A stretch of 64,000 bases of DNA from Ramlibacter algicola (GCF_016641735.1 NZ_JAEDAO010000001.1:1612001-1676000), one strand, 5' to 3'; positions 15,415-24,817 are shown, counted from the stretch's first letter. Numbers and translations: made by a program. Notes: a model not told the origin generated them from the sequence alone.

Positions 15415-16950
15415 CTAGCGCTTCGACGCCGGCGCCGCCCAGAACACGGGCTGCGCGGCGGGGGCCACTGCACTCCGTGCCGATTCCGGCTGGGCCAGCG
15501 CCGCCTGCAGTGCCTGATTGAAAGCGGCTGCGTCGCGCGTGCCGCGTTCCTGCAGCGCCGGCACCACGTGCTCGCGCCACAGGCTGGCGTAGTGCTCCCG
15601 ACCGCGGCGCTGCGTCTCCCCGTAGCCCTTCAGCACCTGCGGCAACCGCGCCAGCGGCGCGGCCACATCCGGCGCCTGGCGCAAGGCTTGCGCCAGTGCC
15701 TGCAGCCAGGCCTGCAGCGCTTCGTCTTCCTGGTGGAAGCGCAGCGACTTGCGCCGCAACGGGCGCAGCTTCGCGAGCGTGCGCAACAGCAGGTAGCCCC
15801 AGATGCTGGTCGAGCGGATGTGCATCCCGGCGTGCGCCGACTCGCCCAGCCAGCCGCGCAGGTGCGCGGTGCGCAGCAGGCGCAGGCCCGCGGCGCGCGG
15901 CAGCAGGTCGCACACCTCGTGCACGCCCGGCTTGAAGTGCTCGGTGATGCGCACGACCTCGCCCGCCGCGGCGCGCGCTTCGGCACGGATGCGCTCGAAT
16001 CGCTCGCGGCGCGTCTTCAGGTCGGCCACGCGCACGATGTCCTCGAAGCACATCCACAGAGCGAGTTGGCGCGCGGCTTCCTCGAGCACGGCGCTGGCCG
16101 GTGCGGCCTGCACGAGCGGCTCGAGCCGGTCCAGGTACGTGGTGGCGTACGCGAAGTCCTGGTAGTCGAGGCAGCGCAGGGCACCGTGGGCGGCCAGCAC
16201 GCCCACCTGTCCCGGCAGCGCGGAGCAGCGCTGCATGAGAGCCGCACGGTCTTCCGCGCGCAGAGGCGCGTCTGCGAGGACCGCCGCGACGTCATCGCGC
16301 GTTGCCGTCGCGGCGGTCGCCGGTGCGCCTTCGCTCGCAGCCGCAAAGCCTGCCGCGAACCCCGCGAGGCTCGCTTGCGCGCCGCGGCCGCCGAGCCGGA
16401 TGACTTCCTCGCAGCGCTCCCGCGGCCAGGGCAGCACGCCCGCGCCGGCCAGCGCGCCGAACATCACGGCGGACACCACCGTGCCGTGCCGCTGCGCGAG
16501 TGACTCCATGTCGACGAGGATGCTGCGCCCCGCCAGCTGCGCGGCGGCGCTTTGCACGCGATCGGCGTCGGCCCGGCCATCGGTGCCGTGCATCTTCTCG
16601 ATCGTCGTGTACACGCGGTGGGTGGACGCGATCAGCGTCGTGCCCGCGTCGACGAAGCCGCGCTCGATCATGCGGGCGGCCTCCAGCAGCTCGCTGGCGA
16701 CCAGCACGTCGACCATCGACGGCACCGGCGTGAGCGCGAACACCGGATCGGGTGAACCGGCCGGCAGCGGGTCGCGCAGCAGTTCGGCGTAGTAACTGGT
16801 CGCACCGGTGCGCTGCGCGACACCGGGCACCGACGTCGCCTGCACCGGCAGCCCGGACAGTTCGGCGCAGCGCACGATCCAGTCCAGCAGCGTGCCACCG
16901 CCTTCGCCGCCGAGGGCGGCCACCAGGATGCGCAGGGGAGGGCGGGTCAT
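15415..16950 (-). CDS. iorB: Indolepyruvate oxidoreductase subunit beta (with DUF6537-like tail)
   Basis: 511-residue subunit that, with IorA, oxidises aryl-pyruvates (indole-, phenyl-, hydroxyphenylpyruvate) to aryl-acetyl-CoA. Residues 1-200 are the pyruvate:ferredoxin oxidoreductase gamma domain: LVAALGGEGGGTLLDWIV, QATSVPGVAQRTGATSYYAEL. Residues 220-511 are an all-helical tail like the C-terminus of large single-chain aerobic IORs. IorB of archaea has only the first part (about 200 residues), so this is the long, aerobic-type form. Its ATG follows the iorA stop by one base. Confidence 0.85.
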   Translation of the reverse strand: MTRPPLRILVAALGGEGGGTLLDWIVRCAELSGLPVQATSVPGVAQRTGATSYYAELLRDPLPAGSPDPVFALTPVPSMVDVLVASELLEAARMIERGFVDAGTTLIASTHRVYTTIEKMHGTDGRADADRVQSAAAQLAGRSILVDMESLAQRHGTVVSAVMFGALAGAGVLPWPRERCEEVIRLGGRGAQASLAGFAAGFAAASEGAPATAATATRDDVAAVLADAPLRAEDRAALMQRCSALPGQVGVLAAHGALRCLDYQDFAYATTYLDRLEPLVQAAPASAVLEEAARQLALWMCFEDIVRVADLKTRRERFERIRAEARAAAGEVVRITEHFKPGVHEVCDLLPRAAGLRLLRTAHLRGWLGESAHAGMHIRSTSIWGYLLLRTLAKLRPLRRKSLRFHQEDEALQAWLQALAQALRQAPDVAAPLARLPQVLKGYGETQRRGREHYASLWREHVVPALQERGTRDAAAFNQALQAALAQPESARSAVAPAAQPVFWAAPASKR

Positions 16951-16951
16951 G

Positions 16952-19099
16952 TCAGGCGGGTTGCAGCGCGCCGATCACGACGCGGTTGATGCGGTCCAGC
17001 AGGCGGTCCCACCAGCTGGGGTGGGTGACGATGTCGATGCGGTGGAACGAGGGGCACAGCACGGCGGCGTCGGCGACTTCGCCGCACAAGCCGCAGCCGA
17101 CGCAGCCATTCGTGACGTGCGCGACCGGCTGCGTGCGCAGTGGGTCCGTCGTGTCCTTCACCGTCAGCGTCGGGCAACCCGAAAGGCGGATGCACGAGTG
17201 GTCGCCGGTGCAGGTGTCCTCGTCGACGCCGTAGCGCGTGCGCACGGTGCGCAGGCCCTGCTTCAGGCGCTCGGCACGCAGTGGCCGCAGGCGGCGCTGG
17301 CGCTCCAGCTGGCATTCGCCCTCGGCGATGATCACCTTGAGACCGCCGAAGGGCGTCGTCAGCGCTTCGCGCAAGGCCTCGCGCACTTTCGAGACACGGT
17401 AGTTGTGCACCGTCTTGAGCCAGCGCACGCCCATGCCCTTCAGCGTGCTCTCGATCGTCAGCTCGGAGCCGGTGGCGCTGGTGCCTTCGGCGACGCGGCG
17501 CGACGCGGACGTCGGCGTGGAGATCGTCTCCTGCGTGCCGGTCGCCGACGTATAGCCGTTCTTCATGATCACCAGCACGCCGTCGCCGCGATTGAGCAGC
17601 GCCGAGGTCACGCCGGAGAGCAGGCCGTTGTGCCAGAAGCCGCCGTCACCCATGATCGCGACCGGCCGCTTGGCGCTGAAGTTCTTCACCGCCGCGCTCG
17701 AGGCCAGGCTCATGCCATAGCCCAGGATCGAGTGGCCGAAGGAGAACGGCTCGAACGACGCGAACGAATGGCAGCCGATGTCGGCCGAGATGTGCAGCGG
17801 CCCGACTTCGCGCTCGACCAGCTTCAGCGCCGCATAGACCGGCCGCTCGGGGCAGCCGGTGCAGAAGTTGGGCGGCCGCTGCGGCACGGCGCCGCCCAGG
17901 GCTTCGGAGGCGCGGCGGCGCAGGTCCGACACGGTGTCGAGCCACGCGGTGCCCGCACGTCCTGCATCGGCGCCCGCGTGGCGCTCCACGAACTGCACCA
18001 GGCCGCGGGCCACCACTTCCACCGTGTACTCGCCCGCCATCGCCAGCAGGTCCTTGCCGTGCACGCGCACGGGGCTGCCGGCGCGGTGCACGAGGGTCGC
18101 GACGTCCTTCTCGATGAACTCGGGCTGGCCTTCCTCGATGACGAGGACGGCGGCGCGGCCGGCACAGGCGCGCTCGATCTCGGCCGGCACCAGCGGGTAG
18201 ACCACGTTGAGCACCAGCATGTCGATGCGCGGGCGGCCTTCGGCATCGGCCAGGCCGACCTGCTGCATCGCCCGGACCACGGTGTTGTACAGGCCACCCT
18301 GCACGATCAGCGCGATGCCGCGCACATCGCCGGGCATCCATTCGTTGAGCGCGGCTTTCTCGATGAAGCGTTGTGCCGCGGGCATGCGCTGCTCGTACTT
18401 CAGCTTCTCGTGCCGGAACGTCGCGGGCGGGTGCGCGAGCTTGTCGTAGTCGAACGCCGGCGGCTGCTGCGCCAGCGCGCGGCTGGAGATGGCCGGGGCC
18501 TTGTTGTCCGAAGCGACGAAGCTCCCGCGCAGGTGGCAGGTGCGGATGCGCAGTTCCATCAGCACCGGCGTGTTCGAGGCTTCCGACAGCTCGAAGCCGC
18601 GTTCGACCATGCGCACGATGGTGGGCAGGTGCGGCCGCGGGTCGAGCAGCCACAGCGTGGACTTGAGCGCGAACGCGTGGGTGCGTTCCTGGATCACGCT
18701 GGCGCCCTCGCCGTAGTCCTCGCCGACGACGATCAGCGCGCCGCCGCGCACGCCCGGCGACGCCAGGTTGGACAGCGCGTCCGACGCGACGTTGGTGCCG
18801 ACCACCGACTTCCAGGTCACGGCGCCGCGCACGGGATACATGATCGACGCCGCCAGCATCGCGGCCGCAGAGCTCTCGTTGGTGCACGCCTCGACGTGCA
18901 CGCCCAGTTGCTCCAGGTCCTCGCGCGCCTGCACCATCACGTCGAGCAGGTGCGACACGGGCGAGCCCTGGTAGCCGCCGACGTAGGTGACGCCGGACTG
19001 CAGCAGCGCCTTGGTGACGGCCAGGATGCCTTCGCCGTGGAAGGTCTGGCCGGCCCCGAGCTGCAGGGCCTGGATCTCGGTCTGGAAGGAACGTTCCAC
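16952..19099 (-). CDS. iorA: Indolepyruvate ferredoxin oxidoreductase subunit alpha
   Basis: 715-residue thiamine-diphosphate enzyme. The N-terminal pyrimidine-binding domain contains GYQGSPVSHLLDVMV; the diphosphate site is IMGDGGFWHNGLLSGV near residue 485, preceded by NFCTGCPERPVYAAL. C-terminal iron-sulfur binding is shown by CTGDHSCIRLSGCP and by NGCVGCGLCGEVADAAVLCP (about 663-682). Converts aryl-pyruvate plus CoA to aryl-acetyl-CoA and CO2, passing electrons to ferredoxin. It follows the TRAP permease by 28 bases and continues into iorB, so the five genes form one operon. Confidence 0.9.
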   Translation of the reverse strand: MERSFQTEIQALQLGAGQTFHGEGILAVTKALLQSGVTYVGGYQGSPVSHLLDVMVQAREDLEQLGVHVEACTNESSAAAMLAASIMYPVRGAVTWKSVVGTNVASDALSNLASPGVRGGALIVVGEDYGEGASVIQERTHAFALKSTLWLLDPRPHLPTIVRMVERGFELSEASNTPVLMELRIRTCHLRGSFVASDNKAPAISSRALAQQPPAFDYDKLAHPPATFRHEKLKYEQRMPAAQRFIEKAALNEWMPGDVRGIALIVQGGLYNTVVRAMQQVGLADAEGRPRIDMLVLNVVYPLVPAEIERACAGRAAVLVIEEGQPEFIEKDVATLVHRAGSPVRVHGKDLLAMAGEYTVEVVARGLVQFVERHAGADAGRAGTAWLDTVSDLRRRASEALGGAVPQRPPNFCTGCPERPVYAALKLVEREVGPLHISADIGCHSFASFEPFSFGHSILGYGMSLASSAAVKNFSAKRPVAIMGDGGFWHNGLLSGVTSALLNRGDGVLVIMKNGYTSATGTQETISTPTSASRRVAEGTSATGSELTIESTLKGMGVRWLKTVHNYRVSKVREALREALTTPFGGLKVIIAEGECQLERQRRLRPLRAERLKQGLRTVRTRYGVDEDTCTGDHSCIRLSGCPTLTVKDTTDPLRTQPVAHVTNGCVGCGLCGEVADAAVLCPSFHRIDIVTHPSWWDRLLDRINRVVIGALQPA

Positions 19100-19127
19100 G
19101 CGCGAAACTCCTGCGAAGTGGAAAGGG

Positions 19128-20429
19128 TCAGTTCAGCTGCGAGGGCAGCCAGAGCGAGATCGCCGGGAACGCGCACAGGATCACCAGGCGCACCACGTCG
19201 ACCGCGATGAAGGGCATGGTGCCCTTGTAGATCCGCCCGAGTGTCACGTCCCTCGCGATCGAGTTGATCACGAACACGTTGATGCCCACGGGCGGACAGA
19301 TCATCCCGAAGGTGACCGCCATCACGACGATGACGCCGAACCACACCGGGTCGAAGCCCAGCTGCATCATGGCCGGGAACACCACCGGCACCGTCAGCAG
19401 GATCATCGCCAGTTCGTCCATCACCGCGCCGAGGATGAAGTAACCGACCATGACCAGCGCCAGCACGCCGTAAGCGCCCACGGGCAGGTGCACCAGCACG
19501 TCGACCGCCTTCTGGGTGAACTGGGTGATGGTGAGGAAGTAGCCGAACAGGAACGCGCCGATGACGATGGTCATGATCGCGGACGAGACGCGCAGCGTGT
19601 CGATCAGCGCGGCGCGGATGTCCGGCACCTTCAGGCGCCGGCGCAGGATGCCGATCAGCAGCGTGCCGGCCGCACCGACCGCCGCGCCTTCCTCCACCGT
19701 GAACAGGCCGCCGTAGATGCCGCCCAGCACGAACGCGAACAGCAGGATCACGGCCCACAGCCCGCGGATCGAAGCCCAGCGCTCGCGCCAGGCGTGCGCC
19801 TCGCCGCGCGGCAGCGCGTCGGGCCGCATGCGCGCGATCACCTGCACGACGATGAAGTAGAAGCCGACCGCCAGCAGGCCGGGGATCACGCCCGCGGCGA
19901 ACAGCTTCTTGATGTCCGTCTCCGTCATGATCCCGTACAGCACGAAGATCACCGACGGCGGGATCATGATGCCCAGCGTGCCGCCGGCGGCGATCAGGCC
20001 CGCCGACAGGCCCGGGTGGTAGCCCGCGCGGCGCATCTCGGGCAGCGCCACCTGCGCCATCGTCGCGGCGGTCGCCACCGACGACCCGTTGATGGCCGCG
20101 AAGCCGCCGCAAGCCGCCACGGACGCCATTGCCAACCCGCCACGCAGGTGGCCGAGCCAGGCGCGGCCGGCGATGAACAGCTCGCGGCTCATGCCGCCTC
20201 GCGACGCGAACGCCCCCATCAGGATGAACATGGGGATGACGCTCAGGTTGTAGTCGGTGACCACCGAGAGCGGCACGTTGGCCAGCAGGTTGAAGCCGGC
20301 CTTCCAGCCCGAGAGCGCCGCGAAGCCGCAGACGCCGGCGATGCCCATCGAGACACCGATCGGCACGCGGACCGCCATCAGCGCGAACATGCCCAGGAAG
20401 CCGAGCAGGGCGACGAGGTCACGCGACAT
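19128..20429 (-). CDS. dctM: TRAP transporter large permease subunit (DctM)
   Basis: 433-residue permease with about 12 membrane helices, sodium-driven uptake of an organic acid together with DctP and DctQ. Family segments include MFILMGAFASRGGMSRELF, GGFAAINGSSVATAATMAQV and GTLGIMIPPSVIFVLYG. The start overlaps the dctQ end by 11 bases. Substrate is not known; the operon context suggests an aryl-pyruvate or related aromatic acid. Confidence 0.92.
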   Translation of the reverse strand: MSRDLVALLGFLGMFALMAVRVPIGVSMGIAGVCGFAALSGWKAGFNLLANVPLSVVTDYNLSVIPMFILMGAFASRGGMSRELFIAGRAWLGHLRGGLAMASVAACGGFAAINGSSVATAATMAQVALPEMRRAGYHPGLSAGLIAAGGTLGIMIPPSVIFVLYGIMTETDIKKLFAAGVIPGLLAVGFYFIVVQVIARMRPDALPRGEAHAWRERWASIRGLWAVILLFAFVLGGIYGGLFTVEEGAAVGAAGTLLIGILRRRLKVPDIRAALIDTLRVSSAIMTIVIGAFLFGYFLTITQFTQKAVDVLVHLPVGAYGVLALVMVGYFILGAVMDELAMILLTVPVVFPAMMQLGFDPVWFGVIVVMAVTFGMICPPVGINVFVINSIARDVTLGRIYKGTMPFIAVDVVRLVILCAFPAISLWLPSQLN

Positions 20430-20928
20430 GGGTCGCCTCCGCCTGGTCGTCCAGCGCCGGCGGGCGCAGCCGGTCGGTTTCGCCCCGCCACAGCAACACG
20501 ATGCGTGCGATTGCCAGCATCACGGCGACCGTGGTGCCCACGGACGCCACGGAATAGAAAATCCACAGCGGCATGCGCAGGTCCATCGTGCCCTGCGTGC
20601 CGGTGCCGGCGACCTTCACCCACACCATCCACGCGAGCGGGACGAGGAAGGCGAGGGTGCAGACGGTGGCGACGATGTCCAGCTGCCGGCGGCCGCCGGT
20701 GTCCAGGTGCTCCCACAGCGCGTCGACGCAGATGTGGCTGCCGTAGTACGTGGCCAGCGCCACGCCCCAGAACAGCGCGATGCCCAGGAGCATGCGCGCG
20801 CCGTCGTACCAGTCGGGGATCTGGTAGCTGAAGACGTCGCGCAGCACGACGTTGCCCGAGGTGAGCAGCGCGATCGCGAGCAGGAACAGGGCCGCCACCA
20901 GTTCGGCGGCCGCGAGCAGCCGGCGCAT
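20419..20928 (-). CDS. dctQ: TRAP transporter small permease subunit (DctQ)
   Basis: 169-residue protein with four hydrophobic segments (about 5-25, 48-66, 87-107, 128-148), the DctQ fold that holds the large permease. The N-terminal NVVLRDVFSYQIPDW matches the family. Its ATG overlaps the dctP stop (ATGA). Confidence 0.88.
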   Translation of the reverse strand: MRRLLAAAELVAALFLLAIALLTSGNVVLRDVFSYQIPDWYDGARMLLGIALFWGVALATYYGSHICVDALWEHLDTGGRRQLDIVATVCTLAFLVPLAWMVWVKVAGTGTQGTMDLRMPLWIFYSVASVGTTVAVMLAIARIVLLWRGETDRLRPPALDDQAEATHVA

Positions 20929-21959
20929 CAGTTGGCCTTGCGCGCTTCGATCTCCTTGCGCAGCTCGCCCAGGGCTTCCTGGCCCTTGAAGCCGGCCTTG
21001 TCGGCGGCCTGCACCCACTGGCCATACAGCGGCTCGGCCGCCTTCTTCCACTGGTCCAGTTGCTGCGGCGTGAGCTTGACGATCGTGTGGCCGGCGGACT
21101 TCTCCAGCTTGGCCTGGCCGCCGTCCTCGAAGTCGCCCCACGCGGCGCCGACCTTGCCGGCCCAGTCGTTGTTGCAGTGGTCGTCGATGACCTTCTTCTG
21201 GCCGGCGGCGAGCTTGTCGTACCAGCCCTTGTTCATCACCCAGACGAAGTCCGACGCGTACAGGCGCATGTCGGTGTGGTACTTCACCGCCTTGTCGATG
21301 CCGAAAGAGACGATCGAATCCCAGGGGAAGGCGATCGCGTCGGCCACCCCCTTGTCCAGCGCGTCGCGTGCTTCCGGCGCCGACACCTGCACGTTGGTGG
21401 CGCCCAGCAGCGTCATGAACGCGGCGTTGGTGCCGTTGGACGAGCGGATCTTCATGCCCTTGAGCTGGGACGGCTCGGTGATCGGCTTCTTCGAGTGCAT
21501 GGTGCCGACGTGCAGGTGCGCGAAGCAGAACTTCACGTCCTTCATTTCCTGCGCGGCGTACTTGCGGTACCAGGCGTCGATGGCGGCCGAGCCGGTGCCC
21601 GGCTTGCCGACCAGGAACGGCAGTTCGCCGGCCGCGATCAGCGGGAAGCGGCCGGCCTGGTAACCGGGGTTCACCCAGGTCATGTCGGCGATGCCGTCGC
21701 GCGCCATGTCGTAGTGGTCGGCGGCCTTGCCCAGTTGCTGCGCGGGATACAGGGCCACCTTGATGCTGCCCTTGGACGCGGCTTCCACCGACTTGGCCCA
21801 CGGCTCGAAGCCGGTCTTGGACAGCGAGTGCGTCGGCGGCAGCCAGTGGGCGAACTTCATCTCGACCGGCTTGTCCTGCGCGGACACGGCGCCTGCGAAC
21901 AGCAGGGCGGCGGCGAGGGCGAGGGGCGTGGACACGGAACGGGAATGGCGCTGGCGCAT
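20928..21959 (-). CDS. dctP: TRAP transporter solute-binding protein (DctP)
   Basis: 343-residue periplasmic receptor. A signal peptide ends at AGAVSAQD (about residue 28). The mature part has FAHWLPPTHSLSKTGFEPWA, the ligand-region arginine in GMKIRSSNGTNAAFM and a C-terminal helix. AGGAG precedes the ATG at 21959 by 7 bases; an upstream in-frame ATG at 22082 gives no signal peptide and was rejected. First gene of the dctPQM-iorAB operon. Confidence 0.92.
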   Translation of the reverse strand: MRQRHSRSVSTPLALAAALLFAGAVSAQDKPVEMKFAHWLPPTHSLSKTGFEPWAKSVEAASKGSIKVALYPAQQLGKAADHYDMARDGIADMTWVNPGYQAGRFPLIAAGELPFLVGKPGTGSAAIDAWYRKYAAQEMKDVKFCFAHLHVGTMHSKKPITEPSQLKGMKIRSSNGTNAAFMTLLGATNVQVSAPEARDALDKGVADAIAFPWDSIVSFGIDKAVKYHTDMRLYASDFVWVMNKGWYDKLAAGQKKVIDDHCNNDWAGKVGAAWGDFEDGGQAKLEKSAGHTIVKLTPQQLDQWKKAAEPLYGQWVQAADKAGFKGQEALGELRKEIEARKAN

Positions 21960-22096
21960 GCTTGTCTCCTGTGGATTGCCTCGATGGCGGACGGGCCTTG
22001 CGCGACGGAGCGGCCGGCCTCTGCGCACGACTCTAGGGACGAGCCGCCCCGCGCGCCAATGGAATCTGCGAATGCGGGCCATTCACGGCATGGATA

Positions 22097-22114
22097 ATCA
22101 GGGGCAACCCTGAT
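22097..22114. promoter_or_regulatory. Candidate LysR operator between dctP and its regulator
   Basis: ATCAGGGGCAACCCTGAT is a 7-bp perfect inverted repeat with a 4-base spacer. It lies 28 bases before the LysR start and 137 bases upstream of dctP, in the only gap of the divergent pair. Binding by the adjacent LysR protein is inferred. Confidence 0.5.
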
Positions 22115-22142
22115 ATGGATCCGGAATGCCTCGCCGGCGCGC

Positions 22143-23114
22143 ATGAAGAACTTCCGCCACCTGGACCTGAACCTGCTGCGCGTACTGGCGGCGATCCACC
22201 GCACGCGCTCGGTGACGGCGGCGGCACGCGCGCTGTCGCTGTCGCAGCCCGCGACCAGCAACGCCCTGGCGCGCCTGCGCGGCTTCTTCGAGGACGACCT
22301 GTTCGTGCGCTCGCCGAAAGGGCTGGTGGCCACGCGCGCGTGCGAAGCCGTCGCGCCGCAGGTGGAGGCGATGTTGCGCGAGCTGGAGTCGCTGGTGGCC
22401 GGACCGCAGGCGTTCCTGCCCGCCGAGAGCGACATCCGCTGGCGGCTGTCGCTGTCCGACCTGGGCGAGATGATGTTCCTGCCGCCCTTGGTCGCCGCCT
22501 TGCGCGAGCAGGCGCCCAGCACGCAGCTGGTGAACCTGTCGGTGGCGGCCGAGGACCTGCCGCAGGTGCTGGAGGCACGCGAGATCGACTTCGCGATCGG
22601 CATCCTGCATCCGCGCCAGCGCGGCATCCACGCCGATCTGCTGTTCAGCGAGGAGTACGTGGCCGTGTCGTCACCGGGGTGGGCACCGCGCAAGGGCGGC
22701 CGCACGCGCACGCGGTTGACGCAGGAGCAGCTGGCCGATGCGCATCTCGCGGTGGCCGCGCCCGCAGCCACCTTCCATGCGAGCGTGGAGCAGATGCTGC
22801 AGCGGCTTCAGATCACCAACCGCGTCGCCGTGCGTGCGCGGCACTTCGGGGCGCTGGCGGACCTGGCGCTGGGCAGCGACCTGCTGACGATCGTGCCCGC
22901 GATGTATGCGCGCGACCTGCAGCGGCGCCAGGGCCTGCGCACCTGGACACTGCCGCAGGCCGCCGCCGCGCGCTACGACGTGCGCCTGGTGTGGCACACG
23001 GCGACGGCGCAGGATCCCGCGCAGGTGTGGATCCGCGCCCTCGTGCAGAAGTTGTTCCGGCGCGGCGTCGCCACGCCGGCTTCGGGCGTCAGCGCAGCAC
23101 GACGGTCGCGATGA
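22143..23114 (+). CDS. LysR-type transcriptional regulator of the TRAP-ior operon
   Basis: 323-residue regulator. The winged helix-turn-helix is at residues 5-65 (LDLNLLRVLAAIHRTRSVTAAARALSLSQPATSNALARLR in pieces), followed by the substrate-binding co-inducer domain. Divergent from dctP, so it most likely controls the five-gene operon, with an aryl-pyruvate or imported acid as inducer (inference). Its 3' end overlaps the convergent RcnB-like frame by 26 bases. Confidence 0.88.
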   Translation: MKNFRHLDLNLLRVLAAIHRTRSVTAAARALSLSQPATSNALARLRGFFEDDLFVRSPKGLVATRACEAVAPQVEAMLRELESLVAGPQAFLPAESDIRWRLSLSDLGEMMFLPPLVAALREQAPSTQLVNLSVAAEDLPQVLEAREIDFAIGILHPRQRGIHADLLFSEEYVAVSSPGWAPRKGGRTRTRLTQEQLADAHLAVAAPAATFHASVEQMLQRLQITNRVAVRARHFGALADLALGSDLLTIVPAMYARDLQRRQGLRTWTLPQAAAARYDVRLVWHTATAQDPAQVWIRALVQKLFRRGVATPASGVSAARRSR

Positions 23115-23289
23115 CGCCGCTGCCGATGGCGGTCAGCACGAAGTCCGGGCCGACCTGCACCCACTCGTAGCCGCGCCGCGGCGGGGCGAGGTGGTACGCA
23201 CGCCAGTTGCCCACGACATAGGGGCGGGCGCGCAGTTCGTGCGGCAGCCGGGCACCGCGGCGGAATTCTGGGCCGTGCGGCACGTGCAA
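23089..23289 (-). CDS. RcnB-like domain protein, N-terminus missing
   Basis: 66 codons from a TTG at 23289. The sequence LPHELRARPYVVGNWRAYHL, continuing GYEWVQVGPDFVLTAI and ending in a hydrophobic GVIATVVLR, is the C-terminal half of RcnB-family periplasmic proteins (metal homeostasis). Full-length members have a signal peptide and a charged linker before this domain. Here neither is present, and the frame upstream runs into the TRIC gene. It is either an N-terminally truncated remnant or a start I cannot see. Confidence 0.5.
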   Translation of the reverse strand: MHVPHGPEFRRGARLPHELRARPYVVGNWRAYHLAPPRRGYEWVQVGPDFVLTAIGSGVIATVVLR

Positions 23290-23317
23290 GTTGCAAGCTC
23301 GTCGATCACGGCGGAGG

Positions 23318-23968
23318 TCAGGGGCCTTCGCTGCCCGACGACCACTTCGGCAAGGTGAAGTCGGTCAGCAGCGCCGCGATGCGCAGCCCCGACGCGACCG
23401 CGGCGCCGAGCAGCAGCCCGGCGGCCGGCGACAGTGCGAAGTGGTCCGCCAGCACCAGCACCCAGCCACCGGCGAAGGCGCAGAGCGCATAGGGGCGGTG
23501 GTCGCTCAGGGCGCGCGGGATCTCGTTGCAGACGATGTCGCGCAACACGCCGCCGAAGGTGGCCGTCACCATGCCCATGAAGACCGCGACGATCCCCGGC
23601 AGGTCCTGCGCGAGCGCCAGCTGCGTGCCGCTGGCGCTGAAGAGGCCCAGCCCCAGCGCGTCGGGCCATTGCATCGCGCGCTCGGTCGGCGCGAAGTGGC
23701 GCGCCCGCAGGAACGCCATCGCGCCGATGCACAGCGCCAGCAGCGCCCACAGCCACCAGGTGTGCGCGACCCAGACGAAGGGGCGGCGGTCCAGCAGCAC
23801 GTCGCGCAAGGTGCCGCCGCCGAACGCGGAGAGCCCCGCGACGACGCACACGCCGACCGCGTCGAGCCGCTTGCGCGCCGCTTCGAGCAGGCCCGAGAGC
23901 GCGAAGGCGAGGGTGGCGCCGGCCTCGACGGCCAGCAGCAGCAGCGACAGCAACGATCCGTCGTTCAT
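23318..23968 (-). CDS. Trimeric intracellular cation (TRIC) channel family protein
   Basis: 216-residue inner-membrane protein with seven predicted helices built from two repeats of the UPF0126/YadS type. The paired signatures GLSAFGGGTLRDVLLDRRPF and MVTATFGGVLRDIVCNEIP carry the glycine kinks seen in TRIC channels. Bacterial members conduct K+; physiological role here is unknown. Confidence 0.88.
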   Translation of the reverse strand: MNDGSLLSLLLLAVEAGATLAFALSGLLEAARKRLDAVGVCVVAGLSAFGGGTLRDVLLDRRPFVWVAHTWWLWALLALCIGAMAFLRARHFAPTERAMQWPDALGLGLFSASGTQLALAQDLPGIVAVFMGMVTATFGGVLRDIVCNEIPRALSDHRPYALCAFAGGWVLVLADHFALSPAAGLLLGAAVASGLRIAALLTDFTLPKWSSGSEGP

Positions 23969-24017
23969 CGACGGATTGTCGCGTGCCGCCGCGCTACCGG
24001 CCGGCGGGCCTGCCCGG

Positions 24018-24182
24018 TCAGAGCCGGCGGTTGCGGCCGAACAGGAACGAGACGACGGCCAGGACCAGGAACACGACGAACAGGATCTTGGCGATCCCGA
24101 CGGCGCTCGCGGCGATCCCGCCGAACCCGAAGACGGCGGCGATCAGTGCGATCACCAGGAACACGACGGCGTAATGCAGCAT
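24018..24182 (-). CDS. DUF1328 small membrane protein
   Basis: 54-residue protein with two hydrophobic helices, [20 protein letters not shown] and a second ending FLFGRNRRL. This is the DUF1328/UPF0391 family (E. coli YtjA-like), often induced by envelope or oxidative stress. AAGGGAG precedes the ATG. The 173 bases between it and the next USP gene hold no reading frame I trust. Confidence 0.88.
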   Translation of the reverse strand: MLHYAVVFLVIALIAAVFGFGGIAASAVGIAKILFVVFLVLAVVSFLFGRNRRL

Positions 24183-24355
24183 GGCTTTCTCCCTTTCAAT
24201 CGGCGCATCGATGGGTGCGCGCTTGGAGGAAAGCTTAGGCAGGTCGCGCCGCAGCCATGGCCAGCCGCGGGCGTGCCCGGCTGTCCGTGCCGGCTCCACG
24301 CGGTGTGTAGGACCCGCGTCTCCCGCGCGTCAGCCGCGCCCCGGCCGGAAGCGGG

Positions 24356-24784
24356 TCAGCGCACGAGCAGCGTCGGCACCGGCGCGAGCCGCAGGATCTC
24401 CTCGGCGCCGCTCCCCAGGAGCAGGCGGCCCAGGCCGTGCCGGCCGTGGCTGCCGATCACGACGAGGTCGGCGTCCCACTTGGTCGCGTCGTCGGCCACC
24501 GCCTGGCCGAGGCGCGTGCCGATCGCGTCGCAGCACTGCACCTCGCACGGCACGCCGGCCTCGTCGACGGCCCGCCGCTCGTCCTGCAGCAAGCGCTCGG
24601 CGGAACGCCGCGCGTCTTCGATGACGCTCGCGCTGACCTCGTAGCCGGTCAGGCACACCATCGGGTCGAAGACGTTCAGCAGGCGCACGCGCGCGCTGTC
24701 CTGCCGCGCGAGGGCGATGGCGGTCGTGAGCGCCCGGCGGGACGGCTCGCTGCCGTCGGTGGGCACGAGGATTCGCTTGTACAC
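24356..24784 (-). CDS. Universal stress protein (UspA family)
   Basis: 142 residues with the UspA alpha/beta fold: start MYKRILVPTDGSEPSRRAL and the ATP-binding motif [19 protein letters not shown] near residue 112-130. The G-2x-G-9x-G-(S/T) pattern of ATP-binding USPs is present. Third gene of a probable operon DUF2892-USP-USP under an FNR-type site at 25510. USPs of this type are linked to survival without oxygen or growth. Confidence 0.92.
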   Translation of the reverse strand: MYKRILVPTDGSEPSRRALTTAIALARQDSARVRLLNVFDPMVCLTGYEVSASVIEDARRSAERLLQDERRAVDEAGVPCEVQCCDAIGTRLGQAVADDATKWDADLVVIGSHGRHGLGRLLLGSGAEEILRLAPVPTLLVR

Positions 24785-24817
24785 GGTGGGCCTCCAGGGA
24801 TGCTGTCGATGCAGGAC

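Noticed and set aside
24183..24355. Possible small gene between DUF1328 and the first USP gene
   Set aside because: No frame with a start, ribosome site and plausible composition.
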